A stretch of DNA of 64,000 nt from Yinghuangia soli (GCF_021502675.1 NZ_JAKFHA010000017.1:13542-77541), one strand, 5' to 3'. Counted from the stretch's first letter, positions 10,186 to 19,175 are shown. Translations and numbers: made by a program. Notes: a model not told the origin generated them from the sequence alone.

Positions 10186-11541
10186 ATGGGCGCTTCGCAG
10201 CCCGGCGGGCCGTCGCTTCCGCAGGAGCGCCGGCTTGTCACCGCCATCCCCGGCCCCAAGTCCGTCGAGCTCATGGAGCGCCGGAACAAGGCCGTGGCGC
10301 GTGGCGTCAGCACCACCCTGCCGGTGTTCATCACCCGCTCCGGCGGCGGCGTCGTCGAGGACGTGGACGGCAACTCGCTGATCGACTTCGGCTCCGGCAT
10401 CGCGGTGACCAGCGTCGGCAACAGCGCCGAGGCCGTGGTCCGCCGCGCCACCGAGCAGCTGCAGCGCTTCACCCACACCTGCTTCATGGTGACCCCGTAC
10501 GACTCGTACGTGGCGGTGGCCGAGCAGCTCAACGAGCTCACCCCGGGCGACCACGAGAAGCGCACCGCGCTGTTCAACTCGGGCGCCGAGGCGGTCGAGA
10601 ACGCGGTGAAGATCGCCCGCGCGTACACCAAGCGCAGCGCGGTCGTCGTGTTCGACCACGGCTACCACGGCCGCACCAACCTGACGATGGCCCTGACGGC
10701 GAAGAACATGCCGTACAAGGAGTCGTTCGGCCCGTTCGCGCCCGAGGTCTACCGGGTGCCGGTGGCGTACCCGTACCGCTGGCTGACCGGCGCGGAGAAC
10801 TGCGCCGAGGAGGCCTCGGCGGCCGCGATCGACGCGATCACCAAGCAGATCGGCGCGCACAACGTCGCCGCGGTCGTCATCGAGCCCATCCTGGGCGAGG
10901 GCGGCTTCATCGAGCCGGCCAAGGGCTTCCTGCCGCGCATCGCGGAGTTCTGCCGCGAGAACGGCATCGTGTTCGTCGCGGACGAGATCCAGACCGGCTT
11001 CTGCCGCACCGGCCAGTGGTTCGCGTGCGACGACGAGGGCGTCGTCCCGGACCTCATCACCACCGCCAAGGGCATCGCGGGCGGCCTGCCGCTCGCCGCG
11101 GTGACCGGCCGCGCCGAGATCATGGACGCCGCGCACGCGGGCGGCCTGGGCGGCACGTACGGCGGCAACCCGGTGGCCTGCGCCGCCGCGCTGGGCGCCA
11201 TCGAGACGATGCGCGCGCTGGACCTCAACGCCGCGGCCACCCGCATCGGCGAGGTCATGAAGGCCCGCCTGGGCGCGATGGCCGAGAAGAACCCGGCGAT
11301 CGGCGAGGTCCGCGGCCGCGGCGCGATGATCGCGATCGAGCTGGTCAAGCCCGGCACCAAGGAGGCGAACGCGGAGCTGGCCGGCGCCATCGCCAAGGCC
11401 TGCCACGCCGAGGGCCTGCTGGTGCTGACCGCCGGCACCTACGGCAACGTGCTGCGCTTCCTGCCGCCGCTGGTGATGCCCGAGCACCTCCTCGTCGAGG
11501 GCCTGGACATCCTGGAGAAGGTCATCGGCCAGGTCGCCTGA
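10186..11541 (+). CDS. gabT: 4-aminobutyrate (GABA) aminotransferase
   Basis: A PLP-dependent class-III aminotransferase moving the amino group of GABA to 2-oxoglutarate, giving succinic semialdehyde and glutamate. It has 451 residues. Visible motifs are FNSGAEAVENAVKIAR, the YHGRTNLTMALT loop, EPILGEGGFI, the VADEIQTGF region with the cofactor Asp, and Lys295 in TTAKGIAGG for the Schiff base. The ATG at 10186 has AAGGAGA six bases upstream. It is followed by a strong terminator, so it is probably monocistronic, and it is divergent from the ATPase-pucR pair. It probably takes GABA from the polyamine pathway genes located 10-35 kb away. Confidence 0.95.
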   Translation: MGASQPGGPSLPQERRLVTAIPGPKSVELMERRNKAVARGVSTTLPVFITRSGGGVVEDVDGNSLIDFGSGIAVTSVGNSAEAVVRRATEQLQRFTHTCFMVTPYDSYVAVAEQLNELTPGDHEKRTALFNSGAEAVENAVKIARAYTKRSAVVVFDHGYHGRTNLTMALTAKNMPYKESFGPFAPEVYRVPVAYPYRWLTGAENCAEEASAAAIDAITKQIGAHNVAAVVIEPILGEGGFIEPAKGFLPRIAEFCRENGIVFVADEIQTGFCRTGQWFACDDEGVVPDLITTAKGIAGGLPLAAVTGRAEIMDAAHAGGLGGTYGGNPVACAAALGAIETMRALDLNAAATRIGEVMKARLGAMAEKNPAIGEVRGRGAMIAIELVKPGTKEANAELAGAIAKACHAEGLLVLTAGTYGNVLRFLPPLVMPEHLLVEGLDILEKVIGQVA

Positions 11542-11560
11542 TCCCGGCCTGCCGAGTAAG

Positions 11561-11610
11561 ACACTTCGGCCGCGGCACCCGTCCTTGGGGTGCCGCGGCC
11601 GAAGTGTTTT
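11561..11610 (+). terminator. Rho-independent terminator of gabT
   Basis: A perfect 20-bp stem (11561-11580 with 11588-11607) with a seven-base loop, followed by a short T run ending at 11610. It begins 19 bp after the gabT stop and may also serve the convergent STAS gene. Confidence 0.93.
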
Positions 11611-11657
11611 CGGTACGCGTTTTCCGGCGTGTTCCGGAGTGTTTCCGGGCGGGCGCG

Positions 11658-12158
11658 TCAGGCGCCGCCCGGTTGGCCGATGCGCAGGCCGGCGGCGGTG
11701 TCCCAGCCGCACAGCCGCAAAATGCGCAGCAGTTGGCGGGATGCGCCGACGAGCAGCAAGTAGCCGTCCTGTCTGGCCAGTTCGGCGGCGCTCTCGATCA
11801 CGACGCGGAGCCCCGCGACATCGATGAAGGCCAGTCGCGAGACGTCCACGGTGACCTCGGCGCCGTCGCGGGCGACCGCGCGCAGCGAGTGCCGGACGAT
11901 CTCGACATTGGCCAGGTCGACCTCGCCGTCCAGGCGGATGCCGCGCGGCCGGGCCGTGCGGACCACCCGGAGCTGGCGGTCGCTGGTGATGACCACGCCG
12001 ATGCCCGAGCCGCTCGCGCCGCCGGGACTGCCGCGCTTCTCGCGGGCCGGCGTGCGGGGATCGGAAAATGCCGTGGTGAACCGGCGGACACGCGCCGGTG
12101 CGGCGGGTGCCGGAATCGACGGCACTCGGTGGGACGGGTAGCCGGACTCTTCAACCAC
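11658..12158 (-). CDS. STAS-domain protein, anti-anti-sigma-factor-like
   Basis: A 166-aa protein. The first 55 residues are Pro/Ala/Arg-rich and probably disordered. The STAS fold covers about residues 60-160 (RLDGEVDLANVEIVRHSL, then VDVSRLAFIDVAGLRVVIESA). In antagonists such as SpoIIAA or RsbV the loop reads D-S-S/T-G and the Ser is phosphorylated by an anti-sigma kinase. Here it reads D-V-A-G, so the phospho-acceptor is missing. It could be an unregulated antagonist or a non-signalling STAS protein. No anti-sigma factor or sigma factor gene is adjacent. The start is uncertain; later starts are possible inside the disordered tail. Confidence 0.78.
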   Translation of the reverse strand: MVEESGYPSHRVPSIPAPAAPARVRRFTTAFSDPRTPAREKRGSPGGASGSGIGVVITSDRQLRVVRTARPRGIRLDGEVDLANVEIVRHSLRAVARDGAEVTVDVSRLAFIDVAGLRVVIESAAELARQDGYLLLVGASRQLLRILRLCGWDTAAGLRIGQPGGA

Positions 12159-12547
12159 CTTGGGAACCCTACCTTTGCGGACCGACGGCGGGCGGGGGTC
12201 GGACGACCGTGCGCTGACGTCACGTCACACAACCTCAGGCGGTTCAACGCCTGACTGCCCCCATCGTCGGCCCGGTCCCTGCCATGGTGTGGAGGGCCGG
12301 ATCTCCCGCTCTGTGACGCCGCTCACATCCGGGGCTGACACCGTACATCTCGGACGCCGCACAATCCAGAGTGCGCGGACTTCCGAACAGGGACTCGGTT
12401 GGGCAATTCCCGCTTCGGCGCCATCGCACGATGACAATCCGGCCCCGGACGAGTGCGGACAAGGGCCGTGGAGATGGTGTGCAGGACTTGTGACGACCGC
12501 GGGCACCGGGAACCTGGAATGGGGGGTTCCACGTATCTTCGAGTGAG
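12159..12547. other. Divergent promoter region, 389 bp
   Basis: It separates the STAS gene (-) from the PAP2 phosphatase gene (+) and should carry both promoters. Several stretches are less GC-rich than the average (for example GGCAATTCCCGC near 12400). I see no convincing coding sequence, strong hairpin or tRNA. An open frame on the + strand lacks codon bias and a ribosome binding site. Confidence 0.45.
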
Positions 12548-13372
12548 ATGCACGCGAGGACCCCAGATGCCGGACCCGGCACGCCCCCAAGCCCGGGCAC
12601 CGGCGGACCCCATGCCGGCCTTGAGCAAGCCGGCGACCGCCCCGGGACAACGCCCCCCGTCCCGGGGCGGTGGTCCGCCCTGGCACGGTCCGGTGCACTG
12701 CTCCCCCTCCTTCTGGCCCTGCTGCTGACCGCACTGACCGTCCAGGTCGTCGCGGACGCCGGGCCGCTGATCCCGCTGGACGAGTCGGTCCGCGACGGCA
12801 TGCGCGACCTGGCCGCGGCCTCGGGACTCGGGTGGCTGGACGGCCCGATGCACGGGCTCGCCGACCTGGGCGGTCCGCTGCCCGGCGGGCTCGCGCTGGC
12901 CGCGGCCTATGCATACGCGGTGCAGCGCACTCCCCCGCGCCGGCGCGGGGTCCCCCATGGCGCGCACGTCTTCCGGCTCCGGCTCGCGGCGGTGGCGACG
13001 GCCTCGGTGGCCGTCGTCTCGGTGCTCGTCGTCGTCGGCAAGATGGCCATCGCGCGGCCCGGCACGAACGAGCAGCCGGTGGCGGGCGGCGACTGGGGCT
13101 TCTTCCCGTCCGGGCACACGGCCACATCCGCGGTGTGCTTCGGCGCGGCGGCCCTGCTTCTGGGGTGCGTCCTGGGGTCGCGGGCGCGCAAGCGGGTCTA
13201 TGCAGTGACGATCCTGCTGTGCGGGCTGATCGGATTCTCGCTGCTGTGGTGCGACTACCACTGGCTGGGCGACGTGCTGGCGAGCTGGTGCCTGGTCGGC
13301 ATCGTGCTCTGGTGCGCGGCCCGCTTCCTGCCCCGGGCACCGGAAGAAGAAGCGGACCGCGCAGGCTCGTGA
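12548..13372 (+). CDS. PAP2-family membrane phosphatase
   Basis: A 274-aa integral membrane phosphatidic-acid-phosphatase/bacitracin-resistance-type protein, probably acting on a lipid phosphate or pyrophosphate at the outer face of the membrane. A Pro/Gly-rich cytosolic tail (about residues 1-45) precedes six hydrophobic segments. The three PAP2 motifs are present: KMAIARP (C1), FPSGHT (C2) and SLLWCDYHWLGD (C3). C3 has Leu where the consensus SR-x5-H-x3-D has Arg, while the catalytic His and Asp remain. The ribosome binding site before ATG 12548 is weak, so an internal start is possible. It stands alone, and the substrate is not evident. Confidence 0.85.
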   Translation: MHARTPDAGPGTPPSPGTGGPHAGLEQAGDRPGTTPPVPGRWSALARSGALLPLLLALLLTALTVQVVADAGPLIPLDESVRDGMRDLAAASGLGWLDGPMHGLADLGGPLPGGLALAAAYAYAVQRTPPRRRGVPHGAHVFRLRLAAVATASVAVVSVLVVVGKMAIARPGTNEQPVAGGDWGFFPSGHTATSAVCFGAAALLLGCVLGSRARKRVYAVTILLCGLIGFSLLWCDYHWLGDVLASWCLVGIVLWCAARFLPRAPEEEADRAGS

Positions 13373-13421
13373 GGCGCGCGGCCGGCAAGAAGGCCCGCAG
13401 GCAGGTCAGCAGGTCAGCAGG

Positions 13422-14357
13422 TCAGAACGGCAGCAGGTCGGCGCGCTTGCGGGCCTCGTCCAGGGCTTCCCGGAAGGTCCGCATCGTCTCCTCGATGATC
13501 TCGGCAGCCGGCTGCACCTGGTGCACCAGGCCCACGGACTGGCCCGCGGAGGCCAGCGAGGCCTCCATGTCGCCGCCGAAGTACAGCTGCTTGACCGCCG
13601 CCAGCGAGCCGCCCGCCTGGCCGCCGGTGGCCGCGAGCTCGCTCGAGTACGCGGTCTTGAGCACCCGCATGGTCGGGCTGCCGTTGCGGTTCACCACCAC
13701 GGTGCCGGTCTCGTCGGCGCCGACGACGGCCTGCTTGTAGTTGCCGTGCACGGGGCTCTCGGCGCTCGCCACGAAGCGCGTGCCCATCTGGACCGCCTCG
13801 GCGCCGAGCGCGAACGCGGCGGCCATCCCGCGCCCGTCCACGATGCCGCCCGCGGCGATCAGCGGCAGGTCGGTCAACTCGCGGACGGCCTGGAGCAGCA
13901 CGAGCAGGGAGACCTCGGCGGGGTTCTTGAAGCCGCCGCCCTCCGCGCCTTCCACGACCAGCCCGTCGACGCCGCACTCGACCGCCTTGCGGGCCGCGCG
14001 TACCGACGGGACGACGTGGTAGACGGTCAGCCCGTGCTCCTTGAGCAGCGGCAGGAAGGTCGCCGGGTTGCCCGCGGACGTGGTCACGAAGCGCACCCCC
14101 GCCTCCGCGACGTACCGGACCATCGTGTCGTCGCGCAGGAACATCAGCGGCAGGTTGACGCCGAACGGCAGGCCGGCGGCCACCATCGCGTCGATCTCCG
14201 CCTTGCAGTTGTCGGTCTCGCCGGAGGACGTCTCGATCATGCCGAGGCCGCCCGCCGCGGAGACCGCGGCGGCGAGGCCGGAGCGGGCTATCCAGCCCAT
14301 GGGCGCCTGGACGATCGGCAGGCGCGCACCGGTGTGCGCGAGGACGCGATTGCTCAT
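13422..14357 (-). CDS. Nitronate monooxygenase / 2-nitropropane dioxygenase family
   Basis: A 311-aa FMN-binding TIM-barrel enzyme oxidising alkyl nitronates, or a related enoyl-ACP-reductase-II-like flavoprotein. It shows IVQAPMGWIARSGLAAAVSAAGGLGM at the N-terminus, VVEGAEGGGF, and the phosphate-binding IAAGGIVDGRGMAAAFALGAEAVQMGTRF block. The ATG at 14357 is chosen because the family starts at this point; an upstream extension would be unrelated sequence. It is convergent with the PAP2 gene with only about 50 bp between stops, and divergent from the permease at 14731. Confidence 0.9.
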   Translation of the reverse strand: MSNRVLAHTGARLPIVQAPMGWIARSGLAAAVSAAGGLGMIETSSGETDNCKAEIDAMVAAGLPFGVNLPLMFLRDDTMVRYVAEAGVRFVTTSAGNPATFLPLLKEHGLTVYHVVPSVRAARKAVECGVDGLVVEGAEGGGFKNPAEVSLLVLLQAVRELTDLPLIAAGGIVDGRGMAAAFALGAEAVQMGTRFVASAESPVHGNYKQAVVGADETGTVVVNRNGSPTMRVLKTAYSSELAATGGQAGGSLAAVKQLYFGGDMEASLASAGQSVGLVHQVQPAAEIIEETMRTFREALDEARKRADLLPF

Positions 14358-14730
14358 GCGCCGGACCGTACCGCCCGGGCCGTACGGCCAGAAGGCAGTG
14401 CGACTTGGTGTGACCGCCGTCGCTCCTCCCCGCGGCCCGACCCCTTCCGTCCCGAAGATCACAGGTGTCTCACAGCCGGTAACTTTTTGCCCGGGCAAAA
14501 CGACGGGATCCGTTGCAGGAAATTCCCGCAACCATAGGAAACTGACGTAGTTTCAGTCGTTTGCCTTCGGAATCGGTTGTTGACGGGATCTTGACGCTCG
14601 AACGAACGGCAGATTTCATAACGCAGCACCTTGCAGACGCAGCCGTACGTCCCACGACGCATCACGGCCCCGTCTTGCTCCCGTCTCCGGAGGCGATACC
14701 TCGCACCCCCTGTTGAATCAGGACGCGCCC
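14358..14730. promoter_or_regulatory. Divergent promoter region with two operator-like repeats
   Basis: This 373-bp gap between nitronate monooxygenase (-) and the amino-acid permease (+) is noticeably AT-richer than its surroundings. It contains the perfect 16-bp palindrome TTTTGCCCGGGCAAAA (14485-14500) and an inverted repeat GAAACT-GACGT-AGTTTC (14538-14554). A -35-like TTGACG lies at 14591-14596 with a weak -10 (TTTCAT or CATAAC) about 17-20 bases later. The layout suggests regulated transcription of the permease. Confidence 0.55.
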
Positions 14731-16188
14731 ATGGCTGAAGCAACACTCCCCAAGGTCGACGCGGGATCGCCCCCGAACCCCCCGACCGGCACCACAGGCA
14801 CCGCCGTGCACCCCGACGGACCGAAGCCGCTGAAGCGGTCGATCGGCGTCGTCGGAGGCACTCTGCTCACGCTTTCCTGTCTGACCCCGGCGTCCTCGCT
14901 GTTCGTGATCGTGCCCGGCATGTTCGCGACGCAGGGCACCGGCACCGCACTGACTCTCGTGATCGCCGCCGTGATGTGCGTGCTGGCCGCGTTCTGCTAC
15001 TCCGAACTGGGCACGATGGTGCCGAGCGCGGGCGGCGAGTACGCGATGGTCGGTACGTTCATGGGCCGCTTCGCGGCCTGGATCGCCTTCATCGTCGCGG
15101 GCATCGTGGTGATGGTGGTGCCGCCGATCATCGCGCTCGGCACCGGTGAATACATCACCTCGATCGTCAGTCTCGACGAGACCGGCATCAAGTGGGCCGG
15201 CGCCCTGGTGATGCTCGGCGCGACCGTGATGGGCCTGCTCGACCTGCGCGCCAACGCCTGGGTCACCGGCATCTTCCTGGCCCTCGAGGTCGTCGCGGCC
15301 GCCCTGGTCGCGTTCCTCGGCTTCGGCCACACCGAGCGCGGCGCGTCGACGCTGATCAAGCCCGAGGTGCTCACCGAGGGCGGCGGCATGAGCCCGCTGA
15401 CCATGGGTGTGCTGATCTCCGGCCTGGCCGTCGCGCTGTTCGCCCTGCAGGGCTTCTCGACCGCGGTCTACCTGGCCGAGGAGATGGACCAGCCGCGCCG
15501 CACCGTCTCGCGCACCGTCCTGTGGACGCTGGGCCTGGGCGCCGCGATCCTGATCATCCCGACGATCGCCATCACCCTCGGCGCCTCCGACATGGAGACG
15601 CTGACCGCGGGCGACCTGCCGAGCATGATCGAGGGCTGGAGCAACTCCGGCATGGCGACGTTCATCAGCCTGTGCATCGCGCTCGCCATCATCAACGCGG
15701 CGATCGTCATGGTCATCCAGAACTCCCGCGTCCTGTACGCCTCGGCGCGCGACCGCGCGTGGCCGACCCCGGTCAACAAGGCGTTCGGCACCGTCAACCG
15801 CTTCGGCGCCCCGTGGGTCTCCACCCTCGCGGTCGGCGTCCCGGGTGCGGTCCTGTGCTTCGTCGACCTGACGCTGCTGGGCCTCGTGACCTCGGTCGCG
15901 GTCACCCTGCTCTACCTGGTCGTCGCAGTCGCCGCCCTGTTCTCGCGCCGCGGCCACCACAAGCACACCCCGGCTTGGCGCATGCCGCTGTGGCCGGCCG
16001 TCCCGATCGTGCTCATCGGCGGCCTGCTGTACGTCATGTACGAACTGGCCAAGTCCGACATGGAGCCGGTGTACTACACCCTCGGCATCGTCGCAGTCGC
16101 CGCGGTCTACTACGTGGCGTACCTCTACCCGCGTCAGCAGAAGCGCTGGGTCATCACCCTCGCCGACGAGGGCACCCCGAAGGACTGA
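14731..16188 (+). CDS. APC-superfamily amino acid/polyamine permease
   Basis: A 485-aa membrane transporter with about twelve transmembrane helices. A polar Pro-rich cytosolic tail (about residues 1-35) leads into the typical first helix GVVGGTLLTLSCLTPASSLFV and the YSELGTMVPSAGGEYAMVG segment. Later signatures include GFSTAVYLAEEMDQPRRTV and a NSRVLYASARD loop. The ATG at 14731 is preferred over a TTG at 14713 because TCAGGA is suitably placed before it. Proton-coupled uptake of an amino acid or amine is the expected role. It is monocistronic and ends at a strong terminator. Amine uptake would fit the surrounding catabolic genes, but the substrate is not visible. Confidence 0.9.
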   Translation: MAEATLPKVDAGSPPNPPTGTTGTAVHPDGPKPLKRSIGVVGGTLLTLSCLTPASSLFVIVPGMFATQGTGTALTLVIAAVMCVLAAFCYSELGTMVPSAGGEYAMVGTFMGRFAAWIAFIVAGIVVMVVPPIIALGTGEYITSIVSLDETGIKWAGALVMLGATVMGLLDLRANAWVTGIFLALEVVAAALVAFLGFGHTERGASTLIKPEVLTEGGGMSPLTMGVLISGLAVALFALQGFSTAVYLAEEMDQPRRTVSRTVLWTLGLGAAILIIPTIAITLGASDMETLTAGDLPSMIEGWSNSGMATFISLCIALAIINAAIVMVIQNSRVLYASARDRAWPTPVNKAFGTVNRFGAPWVSTLAVGVPGAVLCFVDLTLLGLVTSVAVTLLYLVVAVAALFSRRGHHKHTPAWRMPLWPAVPIVLIGGLLYVMYELAKSDMEPVYYTLGIVAVAAVYYVAYLYPRQQKRWVITLADEGTPKD

Positions 16189-16204
16189 GCAGCACCTGAC
16201 ACAC

Positions 16205-16242
16205 CAGCAGGGCCCCGGCGGATTTCCGCCGGGGCCCTGCTG
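16205..16242 (+). terminator. Terminator of the permease gene
   Basis: A perfect 17-bp GC-rich stem (16205-16221 with 16226-16242) and a four-base loop ATTT, 17 bp past the permease stop. There is no T tract, as is common in actinomycetes. Confidence 0.9.
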
Positions 16243-16343
16243 CATGTGCGGGAGAAGGGCGGGATTTGGCCTTGGCTTGAGGTTGGCGGTGGATGGCTGC
16301 GGCTACGAAGAGTGGTACGGGGAGGGTCGGTTCGGAGGGGGCC

Positions 16344-17495
16344 ATGGCCGGGAAGCGTGCGGCGGGGCGGTTACGGGTGCTGGTTGCGGGGGTGCTGGTC
16401 GCGACGCTTGCGTTGAGCGGGTGCGACAGCATCAAGCGGGCGGTCGACAAGGGCAGTGGGGCGTCGAACTCGCCCGGGAGTTCGGGTGGTTCCTCGTCCG
16501 ATCCGGGGGTGTCGCCGGACGGGGCGACCGTCGAGCAGGCCGCCGAGTTGTTCGATACGACGTTGGGGCGGGTCGTCGGGAACGTGCGGGACCTGGGCGA
16601 TACGGCCGGGCAGTTGCTGCTGCAGAAGTACTGGACGCCGCAGCGCCTCGGCGCGGCCACGGAGCGCGAACCGGTCGTGGACGAGTCCGTGCAGGCTTCC
16701 GCCGAGGCGAGTGCGACGGCCGGTCCTGCGGGTCCGGAGCAGGTCGGCGGTCCGGCTGCGGCACCGTCGGCGGGAAGTGCCGGGCGCGGTGTGCCGGGGC
16801 TGCCGTCGAGCGGCGGGGCGATTCCGCAGGCTTCGGGGAAGGTCTTCTTCCGTGATCCGGGGGACGGGAAAGACCACAAGTGCTCCGCCGCCGCGGTCAA
16901 CAGCGGTACGCGGCGGCTTCTGGCCACCGCGGCGCACTGCGTGCATTCCGGGAAGGACGGCCGGTGGATGCAGAACTGGGTGTTCATCTCGCAATACCAA
17001 GCCGGCAGCACGCTCAACGCGTTGAGCGCCTTCCCGGCCCGGACGCTGCGCACGTTCGACGTGTGGATCGCCGAGGGCAACGGCGACAAGTACACCACCG
17101 ACAAGGCGTTCAGCCACGACGTCGCCTTCGTGACCACCGCGAACGGATTCTCCGGCAAGCGCATCGTGGACCAGTACGGCGGCTACGGAATCCGCACCGG
17201 CGGCTACCCGGTCCGCCCGGCCGACGTACGCGTCCTGGGCTATCCGAAGAACATGGACGGCGGGAACGTCGAACAGGAATGCGTCGCCCCGCTGATCCCC
17301 CGCAAGGTGTTCGTCGAGGTGGCCTGCAACTACGGCCCCGGATCGAGCGGCGGCCCCTGGGTCTGGCGGTTCCCCGAGATCGGCTGGCTCGTCGGCGTCA
17401 CCTCGACGGCCGACAGTTCCCGCTTCAGGCGCAACTACAGCCCGCGCTTCGGGTCCGACGTGTGGGCGATGTACCAGGCCACCGCCCGCGATTGA
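16344..17495 (+). CDS. Secreted lipoprotein trypsin-like serine protease
   Basis: A 383-aa predicted lipoprotein. The signal peptide MAGKRAAGRLRVLVAGVL-type ends in lipobox LSGC with Cys27 for lipidation. A Ser/Gly-rich linker and an Ala/Pro-rich stretch precede the S1-family protease domain. The triad is visible as His198 (TAAHC), Asp259 (HDVAF) and Ser335 (GSSGGPW). The ATG at 16344 is chosen over one at 16293 because GGAGG lies five bases before it and it gives a normal-length signal peptide. It is expected to be anchored on the outer face of the membrane. It stands alone between two strong terminators. Its substrate is unknown. Confidence 0.88.
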   Translation: MAGKRAAGRLRVLVAGVLVATLALSGCDSIKRAVDKGSGASNSPGSSGGSSSDPGVSPDGATVEQAAELFDTTLGRVVGNVRDLGDTAGQLLLQKYWTPQRLGAATEREPVVDESVQASAEASATAGPAGPEQVGGPAAAPSAGSAGRGVPGLPSSGGAIPQASGKVFFRDPGDGKDHKCSAAAVNSGTRRLLATAAHCVHSGKDGRWMQNWVFISQYQAGSTLNALSAFPARTLRTFDVWIAEGNGDKYTTDKAFSHDVAFVTTANGFSGKRIVDQYGGYGIRTGGYPVRPADVRVLGYPKNMDGGNVEQECVAPLIPRKVFVEVACNYGPGSSGGPWVWRFPEIGWLVGVTSTADSSRFRRNYSPRFGSDVWAMYQATARD

Positions 17496-17505
17496 CCGAG
17501 CAGGT

Positions 17506-17547
17506 ACGCCGACGGCGCCGGAGCACGGACTCCGGCGCCGTCGGCGT
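17506..17547. terminator. Hairpin between convergent protease and WxL-like genes
   Basis: A perfect 18-bp stem (17506-17523 with 17530-17547) with a six-base loop, starting 10 bp after the protease stop and ending 15 bp before the stop of the opposite gene. It can act in both directions. Confidence 0.9.
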
Positions 17548-17561
17548 GAGCGGTACACGGG

Positions 17562-19175
17562 TCAGGCGAGGGTGAGAGTGAGTGTTCCTGTGTAGGCGCC
17601 TGCTGCGGCGAACTTGGGCGTGGTCAGGACGAGTTCGGCATCCGCGGTGAACTTGCCGCCGGTCGTCGCGCCGGTGGGTGCGGCGCTGCACAGGGTGGCG
17701 GCGGTCGCGCCGAGGGGACCCGGGGAGCCGTCGGCGACCGGGTTGAGGCTGGCTGCCGAGGCGGCGCAGGACGGGGTCCAGGCGATGTTGCCCGCGGGGA
17801 TCTTGTCCACTCCGTTCGCCGCGGTCAGATCGGTCATGGTGCCGGTGAGCGACCAGCCGAGGTTGCCGCCGCGCGTGTCCAGGACGGTCACCCGGTTCAG
17901 GTCCGCCTTGGCGGTCTGCGCCTCGCCGTTCAGGGTCACCGCGCCGAAGTCGAGGCCGGTGCCGGCCTGGGACATCGTGAGCGTGCCGGGCGCCAGCGTC
18001 ACCGCGGCGTTCTGCGTCGCGGGCGGCGGGCCCTCGGTGAGAGTGAACGGGAGGGTGACGGAACGGTCGTCGTAGGTGCCTTCGCGGACGAGCAGCCCCT
18101 TGACCCACGGCGAGTCGATCGTGAACTGCGTGGTGAACGTGCCGTCGTACCCCACGTCGAAGTTGTGGGTGGGCCACAATTCGAAGCCGTCGGAGTCCAG
18201 TTGCGTGACGTTGGCGCCGACGTTCGGCGTCCAGTTCCGTCCGGTGATGTGCACGACGGTGCCGAGGCCGCCGGACGACGTGCTCAGGGTGGCCTCGCGC
18301 GGTCCGGTCACCACGAACGGCTTGACGGAGATGCCGGCCTGGGCTTCCTTCTCGCCGCCGACCACCTTGACGATGTACGCGCCTTCCGGCAGTCCGGTCG
18401 GCGCGAGGGTGGCCGTACCGGTCAGGACGCCGGCGCCGTCGACCGCCAGCGTGTCCGCGGTGAAGCGCGACGCGGCACAGCCGCTGCCGTCGCCGTTGCA
18501 CAACTGGACCTGCACGGCCCCGTTCGGGGTGAACTTGCTGCCGCCGAGGGCGATCGGCTGCCCGGGGTGCAAGTCGCCGCCCGGCGCGGTCAGTACGGCC
18601 GGCTCGCCGCCGCTCCCCTCGACCGCGACGTCCGCCACGACGGCGTCGCCGCCCGCGTCGACGGTGCACGTGGTCGGGAAGACCATCCCGCCGGGCGCCA
18701 GCGTGGTGTCCGTGACCATCTTGACGACGGTGAACTCGATCCGGCCGCCCGCGGTCGCAGATACCGGGATGTTGAACTTCCCGCTGTACGCCGCGATCGG
18801 CACCGGCTCGTCCTTCACCGCGATGATCGTCTGCTCGGTTCCGGTGACCGTCACCTCGCCGGTGGCCGCGCCCTTCATCGCCAGCGTGATGGACGGGGTG
18901 GCGTAAATGGTCAGGCTGAGCGAGCTCTTGGCCGGGCTCACGCCCAGCGTGACGGTCCCGGTCAGCTGGCCGCCGGCCGGCACCGCGGACTTGTCCAGCG
19001 TGACGGTGACGTCCTGCGGGCCGGTGAACGTGCCCTGCCCGGCGGGCAGTACGCATGTCACGGTCGGCCGCACGGTGCCCGCGCCCGCGGCAGGGGCCAG
19101 AGCGACAAGTCCCGAGACGGCGACCAGTCCGGCGGACGCTGCCGCGACCGCACGTCGGAGGTAAGTGCGTGGCAC
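17562..19175 (-). CDS. Secreted multi-domain surface protein with WxL-like C-terminus
   Basis: A 537-aa exported protein. The GTG at 19175 follows GGAG by seven bases and starts a signal peptide ending near residue 31 (AAGAG). The body is a series of beta-sandwich-like segments: a Cys-containing repeat-like region to about residue 190, then two IPT/Ig-like segments (PGQPIALGGSKFTP and LGTVVHITGRNWTP). The last 150 residues (LDTRGGNLGWSLTGT to AGAYTGTLTLTLA) resemble a WxL-type wall-binding domain, with a G-W-x-L core. No sortase motif or membrane anchor follows. A role in cell-wall attachment or adhesion is inference. It is transcribed alone, and a perfect palindrome lies 122 bp upstream. Confidence 0.78.
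   Translation of the reverse strand: MPRTYLRRAVAAASAGLVAVSGLVALAPAAGAGTVRPTVTCVLPAGQGTFTGPQDVTVTLDKSAVPAGGQLTGTVTLGVSPAKSSLSLTIYATPSITLAMKGAATGEVTVTGTEQTIIAVKDEPVPIAAYSGKFNIPVSATAGGRIEFTVVKMVTDTTLAPGGMVFPTTCTVDAGGDAVVADVAVEGSGGEPAVLTAPGGDLHPGQPIALGGSKFTPNGAVQVQLCNGDGSGCAASRFTADTLAVDGAGVLTGTATLAPTGLPEGAYIVKVVGGEKEAQAGISVKPFVVTGPREATLSTSSGGLGTVVHITGRNWTPNVGANVTQLDSDGFELWPTHNFDVGYDGTFTTQFTIDSPWVKGLLVREGTYDDRSVTLPFTLTEGPPPATQNAAVTLAPGTLTMSQAGTGLDFGAVTLNGEAQTAKADLNRVTVLDTRGGNLGWSLTGTMTDLTAANGVDKIPAGNIAWTPSCAASAASLNPVADGSPGPLGATAATLCSAAPTGATTGGKFTADAELVLTTPKFAAAGAYTGTLTLTLA

Noticed and set aside
12160-12546. A 128-codon + strand frame in the STAS-PAP2 gap
   Set aside because: No ribosome binding site, no third-position GC pattern like the neighbours, and it covers the expected promoter region of two genes.
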